Below, piece after piece: positions 16,903-26,073 of a stretch of DNA of 59,034 nucleotides. This stretch comes from Thermoguttaceae bacterium (GTDB lineage: Bacteria; Planctomycetota; Planctomycetia; Pirellulales; Thermoguttaceae): contig JAFSDX010000231.1 in the NCBI GenBank assembly GCA_017436025.1, positions 1-59,034 on the forward strand. The letters are read 5' to 3'. The stretch's first letter is position 1. Each line of letters starts with the position of its first letter. The position numbers and the translations under genes were made by a program. The notes below the pieces were generated by a model. The model made no database searches, was not told the origin of the DNA, and saw only the letters and a program-made list of their open reading frames with translations.

Positions 16903-19440
16903 ATGGGACTAACAACGCTCGACTATCTCGTCCTCGCCGCGTACTTCGTCGCGATGGCGCTGATCGGCCTTTGGTCGATGTTATCCGTCAAAAAGCAAGA
17001 GGACTATTTCCTCGGCAGCCGCAGTTTCGGCAAGATGTTTCAAATGTTCGCCGCGTTCGGCGCCGGAACGAACGCGTCCGACCCGATCGTTACCGCTAAA
17101 ACGACTTTTACCAACGGTTTAAGCGGCGTTTGGAGCGGTCTTCTTTGGCTCTTTGTAACGCCGTTTTACTGGATTTGCGGCGTTTGGTACCGGCGTATGC
17201 GCTGCCTAACGCTCGGCGACTGGTTCGAGGAGCGTTACCAAAGCAAGGCGCTCGCGTTCGCGTATATGATTTTCGGCGTCGTTTTCTATATGGTTTACCT
17301 CGGCGTCGGGATGACCGCCATCGGCAAAATGGGCGCGCCGTTGGTCGGAGCCGATACGTTGTCGCTTTTCGGCTGGACGGTCGGTTTCGACCAATTCATC
17401 ATCGTTCTAACCGCCGCTTGCGTCTTATTTTACGGCGTTCTTGGCGGACTCCGCGCGGCTTATTGGACGGACTTGATTCAAGGGATTTTCATCGTTATTC
17501 TGTCGATCGTCCTGATTCCGGTCGGTTTGGACGCGTTGGTTAAGGACGAAAACGAAACGCTCCGCGCCAACGCCGCCGTCGCGACGGCAAACGTCGACGC
17601 CGCGTCAACCTCCGAAAACGTCGCCAAAAACGACGCCGCGTCGACCTCCGCCGTCGCGAAAAACGACGCCGCGTCAACCTCCGAAAACGTCGTCCAAAAC
17701 GACGCCGCGTCGACCTCCGCCGTCGCGACCGCAAGCGTCGACGCAACCTCTTCTCCGCGCGAACTTTCCGGAACGCTCGACGGTTTCGAAGCGCTGCATC
17801 GCCGCGTCCCGGCGGAGTATTTCGAAATCTTAACGAGCCCCAAAGGCGGCGAGTTCCCGCTCCATTATATCCTTGCGATTACTCTCCTGAATCTTCTCGG
17901 CATCGTCTGCCAACCGCACTTCATCGCGACCGGCGGCGGCTCGGCGAAAACGGAGTATAACGCGCGCTTCGGCCTCGTCGCGGGCAACATCCTAAAGCGT
18001 TTCTGCACCATCGGTTGGGCGTTCACCGCGCTCGTCGCGTTGGCGTATCTCGCGAGCAACGTCGAGCTGGCGAGCGACCCGGACAAAGTTTGGGGCGTCG
18101 CGACTCGCGAACTCCTCGGCCCGCTCAACTGCGGTTTGGTCGGTTTGATGCTGGCCTGCCTTTTGGCGGCGCTGATGAGTTCCGCAAGTTGTTATATGCT
18201 GGTGGTTTCCGCGCTCGTCGTCCGCAACGGTTACGCGGCGTATGTTAACCCGAACGCGAGCGAAAAGACGTTCGTTTTCGCCGGGCGGCTCTGCGGCGCG
18301 ATCGTTATTATTGGCGCGACGGTCGTTTCGCTGACCTCGATGAACGTTTTCGAACAGCTGAAATTCGCTTGGGAAATTCCGATCGTCTTCGCCGCGCCGT
18401 TTTGGATTGGGCTGTACTGGCGCCGCGCCAACAAATGGTCGGCTTGGGGAACGATCGCGTTGACCTTGACGCTCTTCTTCCTCGTTCCGATGAACGCCGC
18501 GAAGTTTAAACCGTCCTTAACGTCGAATCCGCAATACTTAGCGACGAACGAATTTGTCGTCGTTCGCGAGACGCGCGCCGTTTCGCCGACCGACGTCGAG
18601 CGACGCGACGCCGCGATTCAAGTTTGGAACGAACGCCGCGCCCAGCTCGAAAGTTCGCTCGCGCCGGAACTTAGCGACGCCGAACGCGCCGCGGCGGTTC
18701 ACGCGGAACTCGGCCCGGCGCCGAAGAAAATCGCGCTCGGCGAAACGATCGTCGACGAATTCCGAACCGGCGGCAAGGCGATCTTTTGGGGCGGCGGCGT
18801 CGCGGCGTTCGACGAAAACGGCGCCGAGTTGGTCGTCGACTCGAAAGGTCGCGTCGTCGCTAAAGTTATCGACGGTAAAAAGACTTACGTCGCCGCCGAC
18901 GCTCCGACGCTCGAACTTTTCGACCCGAATTTCGCTCAAACGGAAGACCTCGGCGCTTCCCGCGTCCGCTCGACCGACCGCTTCAAATCGGTCGACGACT
19001 TGGCGTCGCTCGGCGTTAGCTTAAAAGGGCGCGGTTCGTTCGAACTCGACTTCCTCCTTTACGAACGTTTCGGTTTCGACCTCGTTTCGGCGAGCAACGG
19101 AACCCTTGAAGCGATGCGACTTCCGACGCGTCTTTTCCTTCCGTTCGTCTTCCTGATTCTGCTAAGTTTTGTAACGCCGCGCGGGAACAAGGAGCTTCTC
19201 GACCGTTACTTCGTCAAGATGAAGACGCCGGTCGACCCCGACCCGGAACGCGACGCGGAGGAAATGCGCCTCTCTTACGAGAACCCTAACCGCTTCGACG
19301 ACAAGCGTTTATTCAAATTCGGCGGACTCGAGTTCAACCGTCCGACCGTTTGCGACGTCGTCGGTTTCGTCGTCAGTTTCGCGATTTGCGTCGGTTTCGT
19401 TTTTGTCATCGTCGCGTTAGCGGCGTACCGACCACAGTAA
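16903..19440 (+). CDS. Sodium:solute symporter (SSS family) with repeat-encoded loop and large soluble insert
   Basis: An 845-residue membrane transporter, far above the family's usual ~500-600. The N-terminus has the SSS pattern (LDYLVLAAYFVAMALIGLW, then FGAGTNASDP and WIxxxWYRRMRCLTLGDWFEERY). Two inserts explain the length. Residues about 228-285 are a low-complexity loop made of four DAASTS repeats encoded by a DNA array. Residues about 535-740 are a soluble domain, probably outside the membrane, between the helix ending LFFLVPM and the last helices (LFLPFVFLILLSFV and FVVSFAICVGFVFVIVAL). Substrate is unknown; planctomycete paralogues take up sugars or organic acids. An AAGG site precedes the ATG, and a strong terminator follows the stop. 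Confidence 0.88.
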   Translation: MGLTTLDYLVLAAYFVAMALIGLWSMLSVKKQEDYFLGSRSFGKMFQMFAAFGAGTNASDPIVTAKTTFTNGLSGVWSGLLWLFVTPFYWICGVWYRRMRCLTLGDWFEERYQSKALAFAYMIFGVVFYMVYLGVGMTAIGKMGAPLVGADTLSLFGWTVGFDQFIIVLTAACVLFYGVLGGLRAAYWTDLIQGIFIVILSIVLIPVGLDALVKDENETLRANAAVATANVDAASTSENVAKNDAASTSAVAKNDAASTSENVVQNDAASTSAVATASVDATSSPRELSGTLDGFEALHRRVPAEYFEILTSPKGGEFPLHYILAITLLNLLGIVCQPHFIATGGGSAKTEYNARFGLVAGNILKRFCTIGWAFTALVALAYLASNVELASDPDKVWGVATRELLGPLNCGLVGLMLACLLAALMSSASCYMLVVSALVVRNGYAAYVNPNASEKTFVFAGRLCGAIVIIGATVVSLTSMNVFEQLKFAWEIPIVFAAPFWIGLYWRRANKWSAWGTIALTLTLFFLVPMNAAKFKPSLTSNPQYLATNEFVVVRETRAVSPTDVERRDAAIQVWNERRAQLESSLAPELSDAERAAAVHAELGPAPKKIALGETIVDEFRTGGKAIFWGGGVAAFDENGAELVVDSKGRVVAKVIDGKKTYVAADAPTLELFDPNFAQTEDLGASRVRSTDRFKSVDDLASLGVSLKGRGSFELDFLLYERFGFDLVSASNGTLEAMRLPTRLFLPFVFLILLSFVTPRGNKELLDRYFVKMKTPVDPDPERDAEEMRLSYENPNRFDDKRLFKFGGLEFNRPTVCDVVGFVVSFAICVGFVFVIVALAAYRPQ
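17596..17711 (+). repeat. In-frame tandem array of 33/36-bp units in the symporter gene
   Basis: GACGCCGCGTC occurs at 17596, 17632, 17665 and 17701, spaced 36, 33 and 36 bases, all in frame. Units read NDAASTSENVAK or NDAASTSAVAK. The spacing equals that of the intergenic array at 8551-8633, which has the same 11-mer on the opposite strand. Confidence 0.92.
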
Positions 19441-19500
19441 CGCCGTTAAAGAGCGTCGACCGCAACCCGTTTAATCGCGGAGCTTGCGGTCGCAACCAAT

Positions 19501-19540
19501 AAAAAGGCGAACGTCGTTTTAACGCGGCGTTCGCTTTTTT
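19501..19540. terminator. Bidirectional terminator between symporter and pepF
   Basis: GCGAACGTCG pairs with CGGCGTTCGC (one G-T) around TTTTAACG, flanked by an A run on the left and six T on the right. It can serve both convergent genes. Confidence 0.88.
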
Positions 19541-19613
19541 CATCGTCGGAGCCCGACGCGTTCGACGCCGCGTCATGCTCCGCTTAGTTCTTACTTTTCA
19601 ACGCGTTAAAACG

Positions 19614-21458
19614 TCAAAACTGCACTTGCGTCCAATTCCCGCCCGCGCGTTGGTCGAAGAGGAGCGCTTCCAGTTCGTCGGTCAACGTTTCAAAGCGCTT
19701 CATCGCGTCGACGATCGGTTCCGGCTTCTCCATATCGACGCCCGCCGCTTTCAAAATGTCGAGCGGATCGGCGGAACATCCCGCCTTCAAAAAGTTTAGG
19801 TACTCGTCGCGTTCCTTGGCGCCGCCGTTCAAGACGCGCTCGGCCAAGGCGATCGCCGCCGAAAGTCCGGTCGCGTACTTATAAACGTAAAACCCGCGGT
19901 AGAAGTGCGGGATGCGGAAACACTCGAGTTCCAGCGCGTCGTCCATCGCGAAATCGGGTCCGAAATAATCGTCGAGAAGTTCGCGGTAAATCGCCCGAAA
20001 CGCTTGCGCCATAAGGGGTTCGCCCGCTTCCGCTTTCTCGTGCGTCCGAAGTTCGAACTCGGCGAACATCGTTTGGCGGAAGATCGTCGTTCGGATCGAG
20101 TCGAGTTCGCGGTTGATAATCCAAGCTCGCGTTTTCGAGTCGGTCGATTTCTCTAAAAGCCGTCGCGCAAGGAGTTGCTCGTTGAACGTACTGGCGATTT
20201 CCGCCAAGAAAATCGTGTAGTCGTGATATTCGTAGGGTTGCGTGCGCGCGGAATACCAGCTGTGCATCGAGTGGCCGCCCTCGTGCGCCAGCGTGAAAAC
20301 GCTTTCGATCACGTTCGGTTTGTAATTCATCATAATGTAAGGCGGAAAATCGTAACCGCCGTAACTAAACGCGCCGCTTTGTTTGTTCTTGTTCTGATAT
20401 TTATCGGCCCAGCGATCGGTCGTCAGTCCTTTCGTCAGCGTTTGGACGTACTCGTCCCCAAGCGGCGACAGCGCGTCGCCAATCAATTCGACCGCGGCGT
20501 CCCAAGAATAATCGACTTTAACGTCGGACAAAATCGGCGTGTAAACGTCGTAAAACCTTATATCGTCGAGGTTCATCGCGCGACGGCGCAGATCGTAATA
20601 ACGGTAAAGAGCCGGGGTCGCGGCGCGGACGGTCTCGACCAAATTGCGACAAACGCTCGACGGCACGGCTTCGCTAAAGGTCGCCGCTTCGAGCGAACTT
20701 TCGAAATTGCGCGCTTTAGCGTAAAAGACGTCTTTGCGAATCGAGCCTTCGAGCGTCGAAGCCAACGTGTTTTGACGCTTGCCGTACTCGGCGTAAAACT
20801 TCTCGAACGCCTCTTTACGAACGCTTCTAACCGACGAATGCAAAAAGAGTTGGAACGTTTCCGGCGTCAGCGGCGTTTCGTTCCCGTCTTCGTCGGCGAC
20901 CGTTCCGAAATCCATTTCGCCGTCGTTCAAAACGCGGAACGTCTTCCCGGAGGCGCCCGCGACGTCGGAAACCGCCGCCAACAACTTCTCTTCCGCCGCC
21001 GAAAGCGAGTGCGGTTTATAACGTAAAACGCGTTCCAGCTTCAACTTCCAAGGCGCCAAACGCTCGTCGCGCAGGAGTTCGGCCCAACGCTCTTCGGAAA
21101 GCGCGAGGAGTTCCGGGCGCGCGAAGCTCGCCGCTTCCGCCGCTTTGCTCGCCGCCAACGAAAACTCGCCCTTCATCGTTTGGCGCGCCGGATCGACGAC
21201 GTCCTCGACCGCTTTCAGGTAAGCGTAAACCCCGAGTCGGTCGGCGGTTACGTCGACTTCGCGTTCGTACTCGAAAAACTTAACGAGCGTCTCGACGTCG
21301 TTCAACTTGCCGCGAAAATCTTCGACCTTTTCCGCCAATTTCTTCCAATTTTCGAACGCTTGGCGCCAAGCGTCTTCGGACGCGAACATCGGCGTCAAAT
21401 CCCAAGCGTCTTCCGCCGGCACGTCTTTACGTTCTCTAAGTTCTTGCGTAAAAGCCAT
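19614..21458 (-). CDS. pepF: Oligoendopeptidase F, M3B metallopeptidase
   Basis: A 614-residue cytosolic zinc peptidase. The zinc motif is H392-E393-GG-H396 with Glu420 (LAEIAS) as third ligand; the family context TLAHEGGHSMHSW and YATGLSAAIALAE is well conserved. PepF trims imported or recycled peptides of roughly 6-17 residues. The full length is present. The start has AAAGGAG seven bases upstream, and a promoter lies about 100 bases upstream. It adds to the peptide-degrading set in this window (M60, metzincin, prolyl oligopeptidase). Confidence 0.96.
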   Translation of the reverse strand: MAFTQELRERKDVPAEDAWDLTPMFASEDAWRQAFENWKKLAEKVEDFRGKLNDVETLVKFFEYEREVDVTADRLGVYAYLKAVEDVVDPARQTMKGEFSLAASKAAEAASFARPELLALSEERWAELLRDERLAPWKLKLERVLRYKPHSLSAAEEKLLAAVSDVAGASGKTFRVLNDGEMDFGTVADEDGNETPLTPETFQLFLHSSVRSVRKEAFEKFYAEYGKRQNTLASTLEGSIRKDVFYAKARNFESSLEAATFSEAVPSSVCRNLVETVRAATPALYRYYDLRRRAMNLDDIRFYDVYTPILSDVKVDYSWDAAVELIGDALSPLGDEYVQTLTKGLTTDRWADKYQNKNKQSGAFSYGGYDFPPYIMMNYKPNVIESVFTLAHEGGHSMHSWYSARTQPYEYHDYTIFLAEIASTFNEQLLARRLLEKSTDSKTRAWIINRELDSIRTTIFRQTMFAEFELRTHEKAEAGEPLMAQAFRAIYRELLDDYFGPDFAMDDALELECFRIPHFYRGFYVYKYATGLSAAIALAERVLNGGAKERDEYLNFLKAGCSADPLDILKAAGVDMEKPEPIVDAMKRFETLTDELEALLFDQRAGGNWTQVQF

Positions 21459-21558
21459 TTAACAACTCCTTTTTTAACTAACGCGACGCCGCCGTCGCTT
21501 ACCGTCGACGCCCAAAATTCGCCTCCGCTTAACGCAAAAACGCGGAAAAGCCCTTATA

Positions 21559-21586
21559 ATTGTACCCGCCGCGCCGCGCAAGTCAA
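21559..21586 (-). promoter_or_regulatory. Promoter TTGACT-N16-TACAAT
   Basis: On the minus strand, -35 TTGACT (21586-21581) and -10 TACAAT (21564-21559) with a 16-base spacer, upstream of pepF. Confidence 0.72.
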
Positions 21587-21715
21587 GCGTTTTTCGCGAC
21601 GCAAAGAAAAATTTCTCGCCGCGCCCCCTTTTTTTCGACGCAAGTCCCGGCGCCGCCGTCGGTTGTCCAACGTCCAAAAAATTCGCGAAAAATCGAGCCG
21701 ACGCCGCGAAATCGC

Positions 21716-21744
21716 TTGCAATCGCGCCTCTTTTCGATTATACT
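21716..21744 (+). promoter_or_regulatory. Promoter TTGCAA-N17-TATACT
   Basis: -35 TTGCAA (21716-21721) and -10 TATACT (21739-21744), 17 bases apart and 65 bases before the EEP-family ATG. Confidence 0.8.
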
Positions 21745-21808
21745 AAAGCGCGTCGTTATTGTTTGTTCGCTTCGAGGTCAATTTTCATTTTGCCGAGAAA
21801 GGTTTCGC

Positions 21809-22618
21809 ATGCCGTTTTTACACCTACTTAACCGATTTCATCGCAACGTTTTATCGTTAACCGCGCTCATTTGCGTCGGCGTTCCGGTTTTTGGAGACGA
21901 CGCCGCGTCGCCTAAAAAAGAGACGAATGTCGTTCGCGTTCTCTCCTACAACATTCAAATCGGTCGCGCGCCCGGCGGTTCCTACTCCGACCCGACGCAA
22001 GCGTTTCTCGACCGAACCGCTAAGGTTATCGCCGACGTAAACCCCGACGTCGCGGGACTTCAAGAAGTCGACTGCAAAACGAATCGCAGCGGCGCCGACG
22101 TCGACCAGCTCGCCGCGTTGGCCGAAAAGACCGGTCTCAACGGGAAATTTGAGTCGAAAATCGAGCTGCCCGGCGGGCTTTACGGCGTCGGCGTCCTGTC
22201 GCGCTCAAAACCGCTCAAAACCGCGAAAGTTTACATTCAAGGCAGTTCGCACCGCCGCGTTTTGCAAATTTGCGAATTTGAAAATTACGTCTTCTTCAAC
22301 ACGCACTTTCCGCTGACGCAAGAGACGCGTTTACAAGCGGTTAAGATCATCGAAGAAGAGGCGAAAAAGTACGATAAGCCGATTATTCTCGTCGGCGATA
22401 TTAACGCGACGCCCGATTCGCCGGAAGTCGTCGAGCTGAAAAAAACTTGGCGCTCGATCGGCGCCGACGCCCCCACCTTTCGCGCCGACAAACCGACGGT
22501 TCAAATCGATTACGTCTTCATCCGCAACGCGCCTAACGCCCGCGTCGTCGAGACTTGCGTCGTCGACGAACCGCTCGCGTCCGATCACCGCCCGGTCTTC
22601 TGCGTCGTCGAATTTTAA
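21809..22618 (+). CDS. Secreted endonuclease/exonuclease/phosphatase (EEP) family protein
   Basis: A 269-residue exported protein (signal peptide about 1-30). It has the EEP fold motifs in order: LSYNIQIGR, DVAGLQEVD (metal-binding Glu), NTHFPL, VGDINATPDS (catalytic Asp/Asn) and the C-terminal SDHRPV. EEP proteins hydrolyse phosphodiester or phosphomonoester bonds in nucleic acids, inositol phosphates or sphingomyelin. Export and the metallophosphatase gene 72 bases downstream suggest phosphate scavenging, which is inference. The start MPFLHLL is preceded by GAGAAAGG and a clear promoter; the frame extends upstream through the promoter and is not used. Confidence 0.9.
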   Translation: MPFLHLLNRFHRNVLSLTALICVGVPVFGDDAASPKKETNVVRVLSYNIQIGRAPGGSYSDPTQAFLDRTAKVIADVNPDVAGLQEVDCKTNRSGADVDQLAALAEKTGLNGKFESKIELPGGLYGVGVLSRSKPLKTAKVYIQGSSHRRVLQICEFENYVFFNTHFPLTQETRLQAVKIIEEEAKKYDKPIILVGDINATPDSPEVVELKKTWRSIGADAPTFRADKPTVQIDYVFIRNAPNARVVETCVVDEPLASDHRPVFCVVEF

Positions 22619-22690
22619 ACGCGTTTCCCCGAATATTACTACTTGTCGCTCAAACGGCGACTCACAACAACTTAAACAAGGACAACGTTT

Positions 22691-23629
22691 ATGCAAATCA
22701 ATCGCCGCGATTTTCTCAAAGCGAGCGCGGGCCTTTGTCTCGCCTCGTCCCTGCCGACCGTTTCCCCGCTTCTCGCCGCCGACGAGTCGCTCTTGAAACC
22801 GCAAAAGCTCACGCTGGAAGTCGGCGCGACGCAACCGTTTAAAGCGGTTCACGTCTCCGACTCGCACTTCTGCCTCGCCGACGATCGCGAAGTCGAACGC
22901 AAGAAAAAACTCGCCGCCGCTCGCCTTAAACACTTTGGCGACGGGGTTAAGCGTTTCGACGCCGCGATGGCGCTCGCGCAAAAGAACGACGCCCTCTTCC
23001 TGCACACCGGCGACCTGATCGACTTCACAAGCCACAAAAATTACGAAACCGTAAACGCCAAATTTGCCGGGACTTACTCCTTCGTTTCCGCCGGTAATCA
23101 CGAGTACAGCCACTACCTCGGCGAAGCAAAAGAGGACGAAGCCTACAAAGCGCAGTCGTTCGGGCGCGCGCAAAAGGCCTTCCCGAACGACTTAAAGCTC
23201 GCGTCTAAGGTTGTTAACGGCGTTAACTTCGTCGCGTTCGACGACGTTTATTACTACGTTACGCCCGAAGTGTTCAAGGCGTTCCAAACCGAAGTAGAAA
23301 AAGGACTTCCGATCGTCGCGCTCTGCCACGTTCCGCTTCATACGCCGGAACTTTTCGAGGTCGCGATCGGCAAAAACTCGCAATGCGCCTACTTAACCGG
23401 CGTTCCGGAAGAACTTATGAAGGACTTCAATCCGGGCCGCCGCGAACAGCAAAAACCGGACGCGACGACGATTGAATTCCTCGATTGGCTCCGCGAGCAA
23501 AGTCTTTTGAAGGCAATCCTTTGCGGGCACCTCCACTACTATTGGCAAGGCGCGTTTTCCAAAACCGCGACGCAATGCGTCGTCGGAGCGAACTACGCGG
23601 GCGCCGCTTACGAAATTGATTTCGTCTAA
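22691..23629 (+). CDS. Tat-exported calcineurin-like metallophosphatase
   Basis: A 312-residue protein. The Tat signal is NRRDFLKASAG (residues 4-14). The phosphoesterase motifs are in order: VSDSH, HTGDLID, SAGNHE, CHVPLH and CGHLHYYW, giving the two-metal centre of calcineurin-like phosphatases. It is exported folded with its metals. Its substrate is unknown; it likely forms an operon with the EEP-family gene just upstream, so the pair may release phosphate from organic phosphates outside the cytoplasm. An AAGGA site precedes the ATG. A strong terminator follows 80 bases later. Confidence 0.9.
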   Translation: MQINRRDFLKASAGLCLASSLPTVSPLLAADESLLKPQKLTLEVGATQPFKAVHVSDSHFCLADDREVERKKKLAAARLKHFGDGVKRFDAAMALAQKNDALFLHTGDLIDFTSHKNYETVNAKFAGTYSFVSAGNHEYSHYLGEAKEDEAYKAQSFGRAQKAFPNDLKLASKVVNGVNFVAFDDVYYYVTPEVFKAFQTEVEKGLPIVALCHVPLHTPELFEVAIGKNSQCAYLTGVPEELMKDFNPGRREQQKPDATTIEFLDWLREQSLLKAILCGHLHYYWQGAFSKTATQCVVGANYAGAAYEIDFV

Positions 23630-23708
23630 TCGACGCAAGCGACTTAACTCTCGTTATTTCCATACTTAGCGCGATGCCGACTTTTAACGACGCCGCGTAA
23701 AGGCGCAA

Positions 23709-23750
23709 AAAAACTCGACGCTCCGTCAAAAGCGTCGAGTTTTTCTTTTT
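23709..23750. terminator. Strong bidirectional terminator
   Basis: AAAAACTCGACGCT (23709-23722) pairs perfectly with AGCGTCGAGTTTTT (23731-23744) over an 8-base loop, then more T. It separates the metallophosphatase from the convergent GH127 gene. Confidence 0.95.
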
Positions 23751-23833
23751 TTCAGCCGACAAACGACGCGACGTCAACGTTTCACTCTACGTTTGCAAGT
23801 CGCGCCGTTCAATATTTAACGCAATCGCTTCAT

Positions 23834-25891
23834 TCACTTTTCTTCGACCGTCGGGAAGGCCGAAATACGCAGACGCGCCGCGCCCATCGGGATCAGTTCC
23901 AGCTCTTCGACCGGTTCGGCGGTCGTCGCCGGGCTGAACGGAAGCGTTTCGCAGAAACCGGTCGGCTCGTACCCCCAACTCGGGATTTTGCGCCCCTTCA
24001 ACTTAATCGAGAACGGAACCGCGTCGGTCGTCCACGGGAAGTTGTTCTCCGGCCAAGGCTTACGAACGACCTCAATTTGCGAAAGGTCGAGCGTCGCGGG
24101 GTCGATCAGCCCGTAATTCCACGCCGATTTCGGCAGAATCTCGAACGACGGCCAAGCGTCGACGTCGGCGCCGTCTTGCCAACCGGAGTCGCCGATCGCG
24201 GTTTGACGACCGTCGGCTTCTTGGCGGTACTCTTCGTCAATCTTCAGCGAGAAGGTCAGCGGCCCGTAATCGACGCTGACGCAATCCTTGTTTTGTCGCC
24301 ACTTACGATACGAAAGTTTCGCCGGGAAGGTCGCCGCGACGACGTCGCCGTTCTTCCATTCGCGTTCAATACGAACCCACTTTTGCGGCGCCGCGTCGAC
24401 GGCAAGTTTTTCGCCGTTGAGGGTCGCCGACGCGCCGACCGTCCATTTCGGAACGCGAACGTAAAGCGGAAACTTAACGCTATCAACGCCTTGCGGAAGC
24501 GAAACGGTCAGCTTCACGACGTCGTCGAACGGATAGTTCGTCGTTTCTTTGATCGTAACGGTCGTTCCGTCGCCGACTTTCGCGGAAACTTGCGACGCGC
24601 TGTAAAGAGTCGCCGCCAAGCCGCGGTCGGGCGTCGCCGTCCAAAGATGCTCGACGTAATACGGCCAGCCGTGCGCGTGATTGTGTTGACAGCAGCGGCT
24701 GCTGAACGGGTTCATCGACATAAACGGCCCGGCGTTGCAGATGGCCGGGTTGTGATTCTTCGCGTCGGAGATCGGCTGGTTCGGGCAAGTGATGTAACGC
24801 AAGGCTTTAAAGTCGGGCATAAGCGCCGCCGGAGCGCAGTTGAAAGCGACTTCCTCGGCGTGATCGGCCCAGAACGTGTCGCCGGTCGCGCGGAAAAGGA
24901 GCATATTGCTCGTCAGTTGCTCGAAAATGGCGCAGGTTTCGATCCCTTGGCGCGGGTCGATATAGCCTTGTCGCGACACTTCGTCGCCGCCCCACATACC
25001 GCCCGGAACTTGCCCGTAAATCGCGCGAATCAGCCAGAAGTTGTTGTACGTCGCGGCTTTGTCGGCTTCGTCTTTCGAGAGTTGCCAATACGTCGCCGGT
25101 TCGCGGAAACATTGAGCGATATTGACGTTATGCCAGTTCGGCAGGCCCGAAACTTGGCGCCAGTTCGCGGTGTTCTCGTGGATTTTTTCCGCGACGGCGA
25201 GCAACTTTTTATCGCCGGTTACATTGTATAACCAAAGGCAGCTGTGCAGCATATCGCCGCCGCGGCTGTTTTCCCAATACGTTTCGAGGAGGCGTTCGTC
25301 CGGACGCATCGCGATCCAGTCGAAGTACTTGGACACAAAGGAGATAACGCGCTCGTCGCCGGTGTTCTCGTAATACGATTGCATCAGGAAGAGAACGAGC
25401 ATATTCGGCCAAATGTCGATCGGCTTTTCGGCGTTCGGATCGCCCGGGCCGAAGTAACCGTCGGCGCGTTGGCTCTTTAGAATCGCTTCGATCCAGGTTT
25501 GCGCTTCGGCGATCATTTCCTTGTCGCCGGCGAGGTACGCCATATCGACATACCCGCGGAGCCAGTACGGAAGCTCTTCCCAACCGTATTGCCCGCCGTT
25601 CATAAGCCAAGCGTTTTCAGCCTTTTCGAGCCATTTACTGATCGTTCCGAGTTTCCCGGCGAGCCCTTCGTTTTGGCGTTTGAGCGCTTCGCCCAACCAA
25701 CCTTCGGCCTTGACGGCGCCGAGCGGCAACTTCAAGAACGGCGACGGTTCGAGCGGCGCTCGGTTCGCCAAGTAATGCGGCGCCGCGTCGCCGATTTCCG
25801 GACGCTCGACGACGCGAACGTCGTCCGCCGCGAACGCGCCAACCGCCGAGAAAACCAGCGCGACGCTTGCGATCGTTTGAATCAATTTCAT
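23834..25891 (-). CDS. Secreted GH127 beta-L-arabinofuranosidase-type glycosidase
   Basis: A 685-residue exported enzyme (signal peptide about 1-21, AFA|AD). The central all-alpha barrel matches GH127 (formerly DUF1680). The family's Glu/Cys zinc site is visible as E318-T-C320 (GIETCAIFEQ) and the vicinal pair C400-C401 (SSRCCQHNHAHGWPYY). C-terminal beta domains follow (about 440-680). GH127 enzymes remove terminal beta-L-arabinofuranose from plant arabinans or glycoproteins, with a cysteine as nucleophile. Close relatives have other specificities, so substrate is inferred. The start has an AAAAGGA site. A membrane protein of unknown function lies upstream on the same strand. Confidence 0.93.
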   Translation of the reverse strand: MKLIQTIASVALVFSAVGAFAADDVRVVERPEIGDAAPHYLANRAPLEPSPFLKLPLGAVKAEGWLGEALKRQNEGLAGKLGTISKWLEKAENAWLMNGGQYGWEELPYWLRGYVDMAYLAGDKEMIAEAQTWIEAILKSQRADGYFGPGDPNAEKPIDIWPNMLVLFLMQSYYENTGDERVISFVSKYFDWIAMRPDERLLETYWENSRGGDMLHSCLWLYNVTGDKKLLAVAEKIHENTANWRQVSGLPNWHNVNIAQCFREPATYWQLSKDEADKAATYNNFWLIRAIYGQVPGGMWGGDEVSRQGYIDPRQGIETCAIFEQLTSNMLLFRATGDTFWADHAEEVAFNCAPAALMPDFKALRYITCPNQPISDAKNHNPAICNAGPFMSMNPFSSRCCQHNHAHGWPYYVEHLWTATPDRGLAATLYSASQVSAKVGDGTTVTIKETTNYPFDDVVKLTVSLPQGVDSVKFPLYVRVPKWTVGASATLNGEKLAVDAAPQKWVRIEREWKNGDVVAATFPAKLSYRKWRQNKDCVSVDYGPLTFSLKIDEEYRQEADGRQTAIGDSGWQDGADVDAWPSFEILPKSAWNYGLIDPATLDLSQIEVVRKPWPENNFPWTTDAVPFSIKLKGRKIPSWGYEPTGFCETLPFSPATTAEPVEELELIPMGAARLRISAFPTVEEK

Positions 25892-25967
25892 CGTTAATTC
25901 CTTTTAAACTAAAGACTTCGACGCCGCTGTTTCCAACGCGTCGCTAAAAATCAATCTCGAATAATCG

Positions 25968-26064
25968 GCGACGTCGAGTAACGCTCGTTTTTCAACGCGC
26001 CGAAACTAAGCGACGTCTAGTAACACTCATTTTTCAACGCGCCGAAAACACGCGACACCGAGTA
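25968..26064. repeat. 42-bp tandem repeat, about 2.3 copies
   Basis: Units beginning GCGAC start at 25968, 26010 and 26052. Each reads GCGACGTCGAGTAACGCTCG or a near variant, followed by TTTTTCAACGCGCCGAAA. The array lies between GH127 and the upstream membrane protein gene; its last copy reaches within 10 bases of that gene's stop. Confidence 0.88.
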
Positions 26065-26073
26065 GCGCCGCGT

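Larger units (their letters stand above)
21459..21808. other. 350-bp divergent gap with two promoters
   Basis: It carries divergent promoters for pepF (minus, 21559-21586) and the EEP-family gene (plus, 21716-21744). Nothing else is recognised. Confidence 0.6.
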
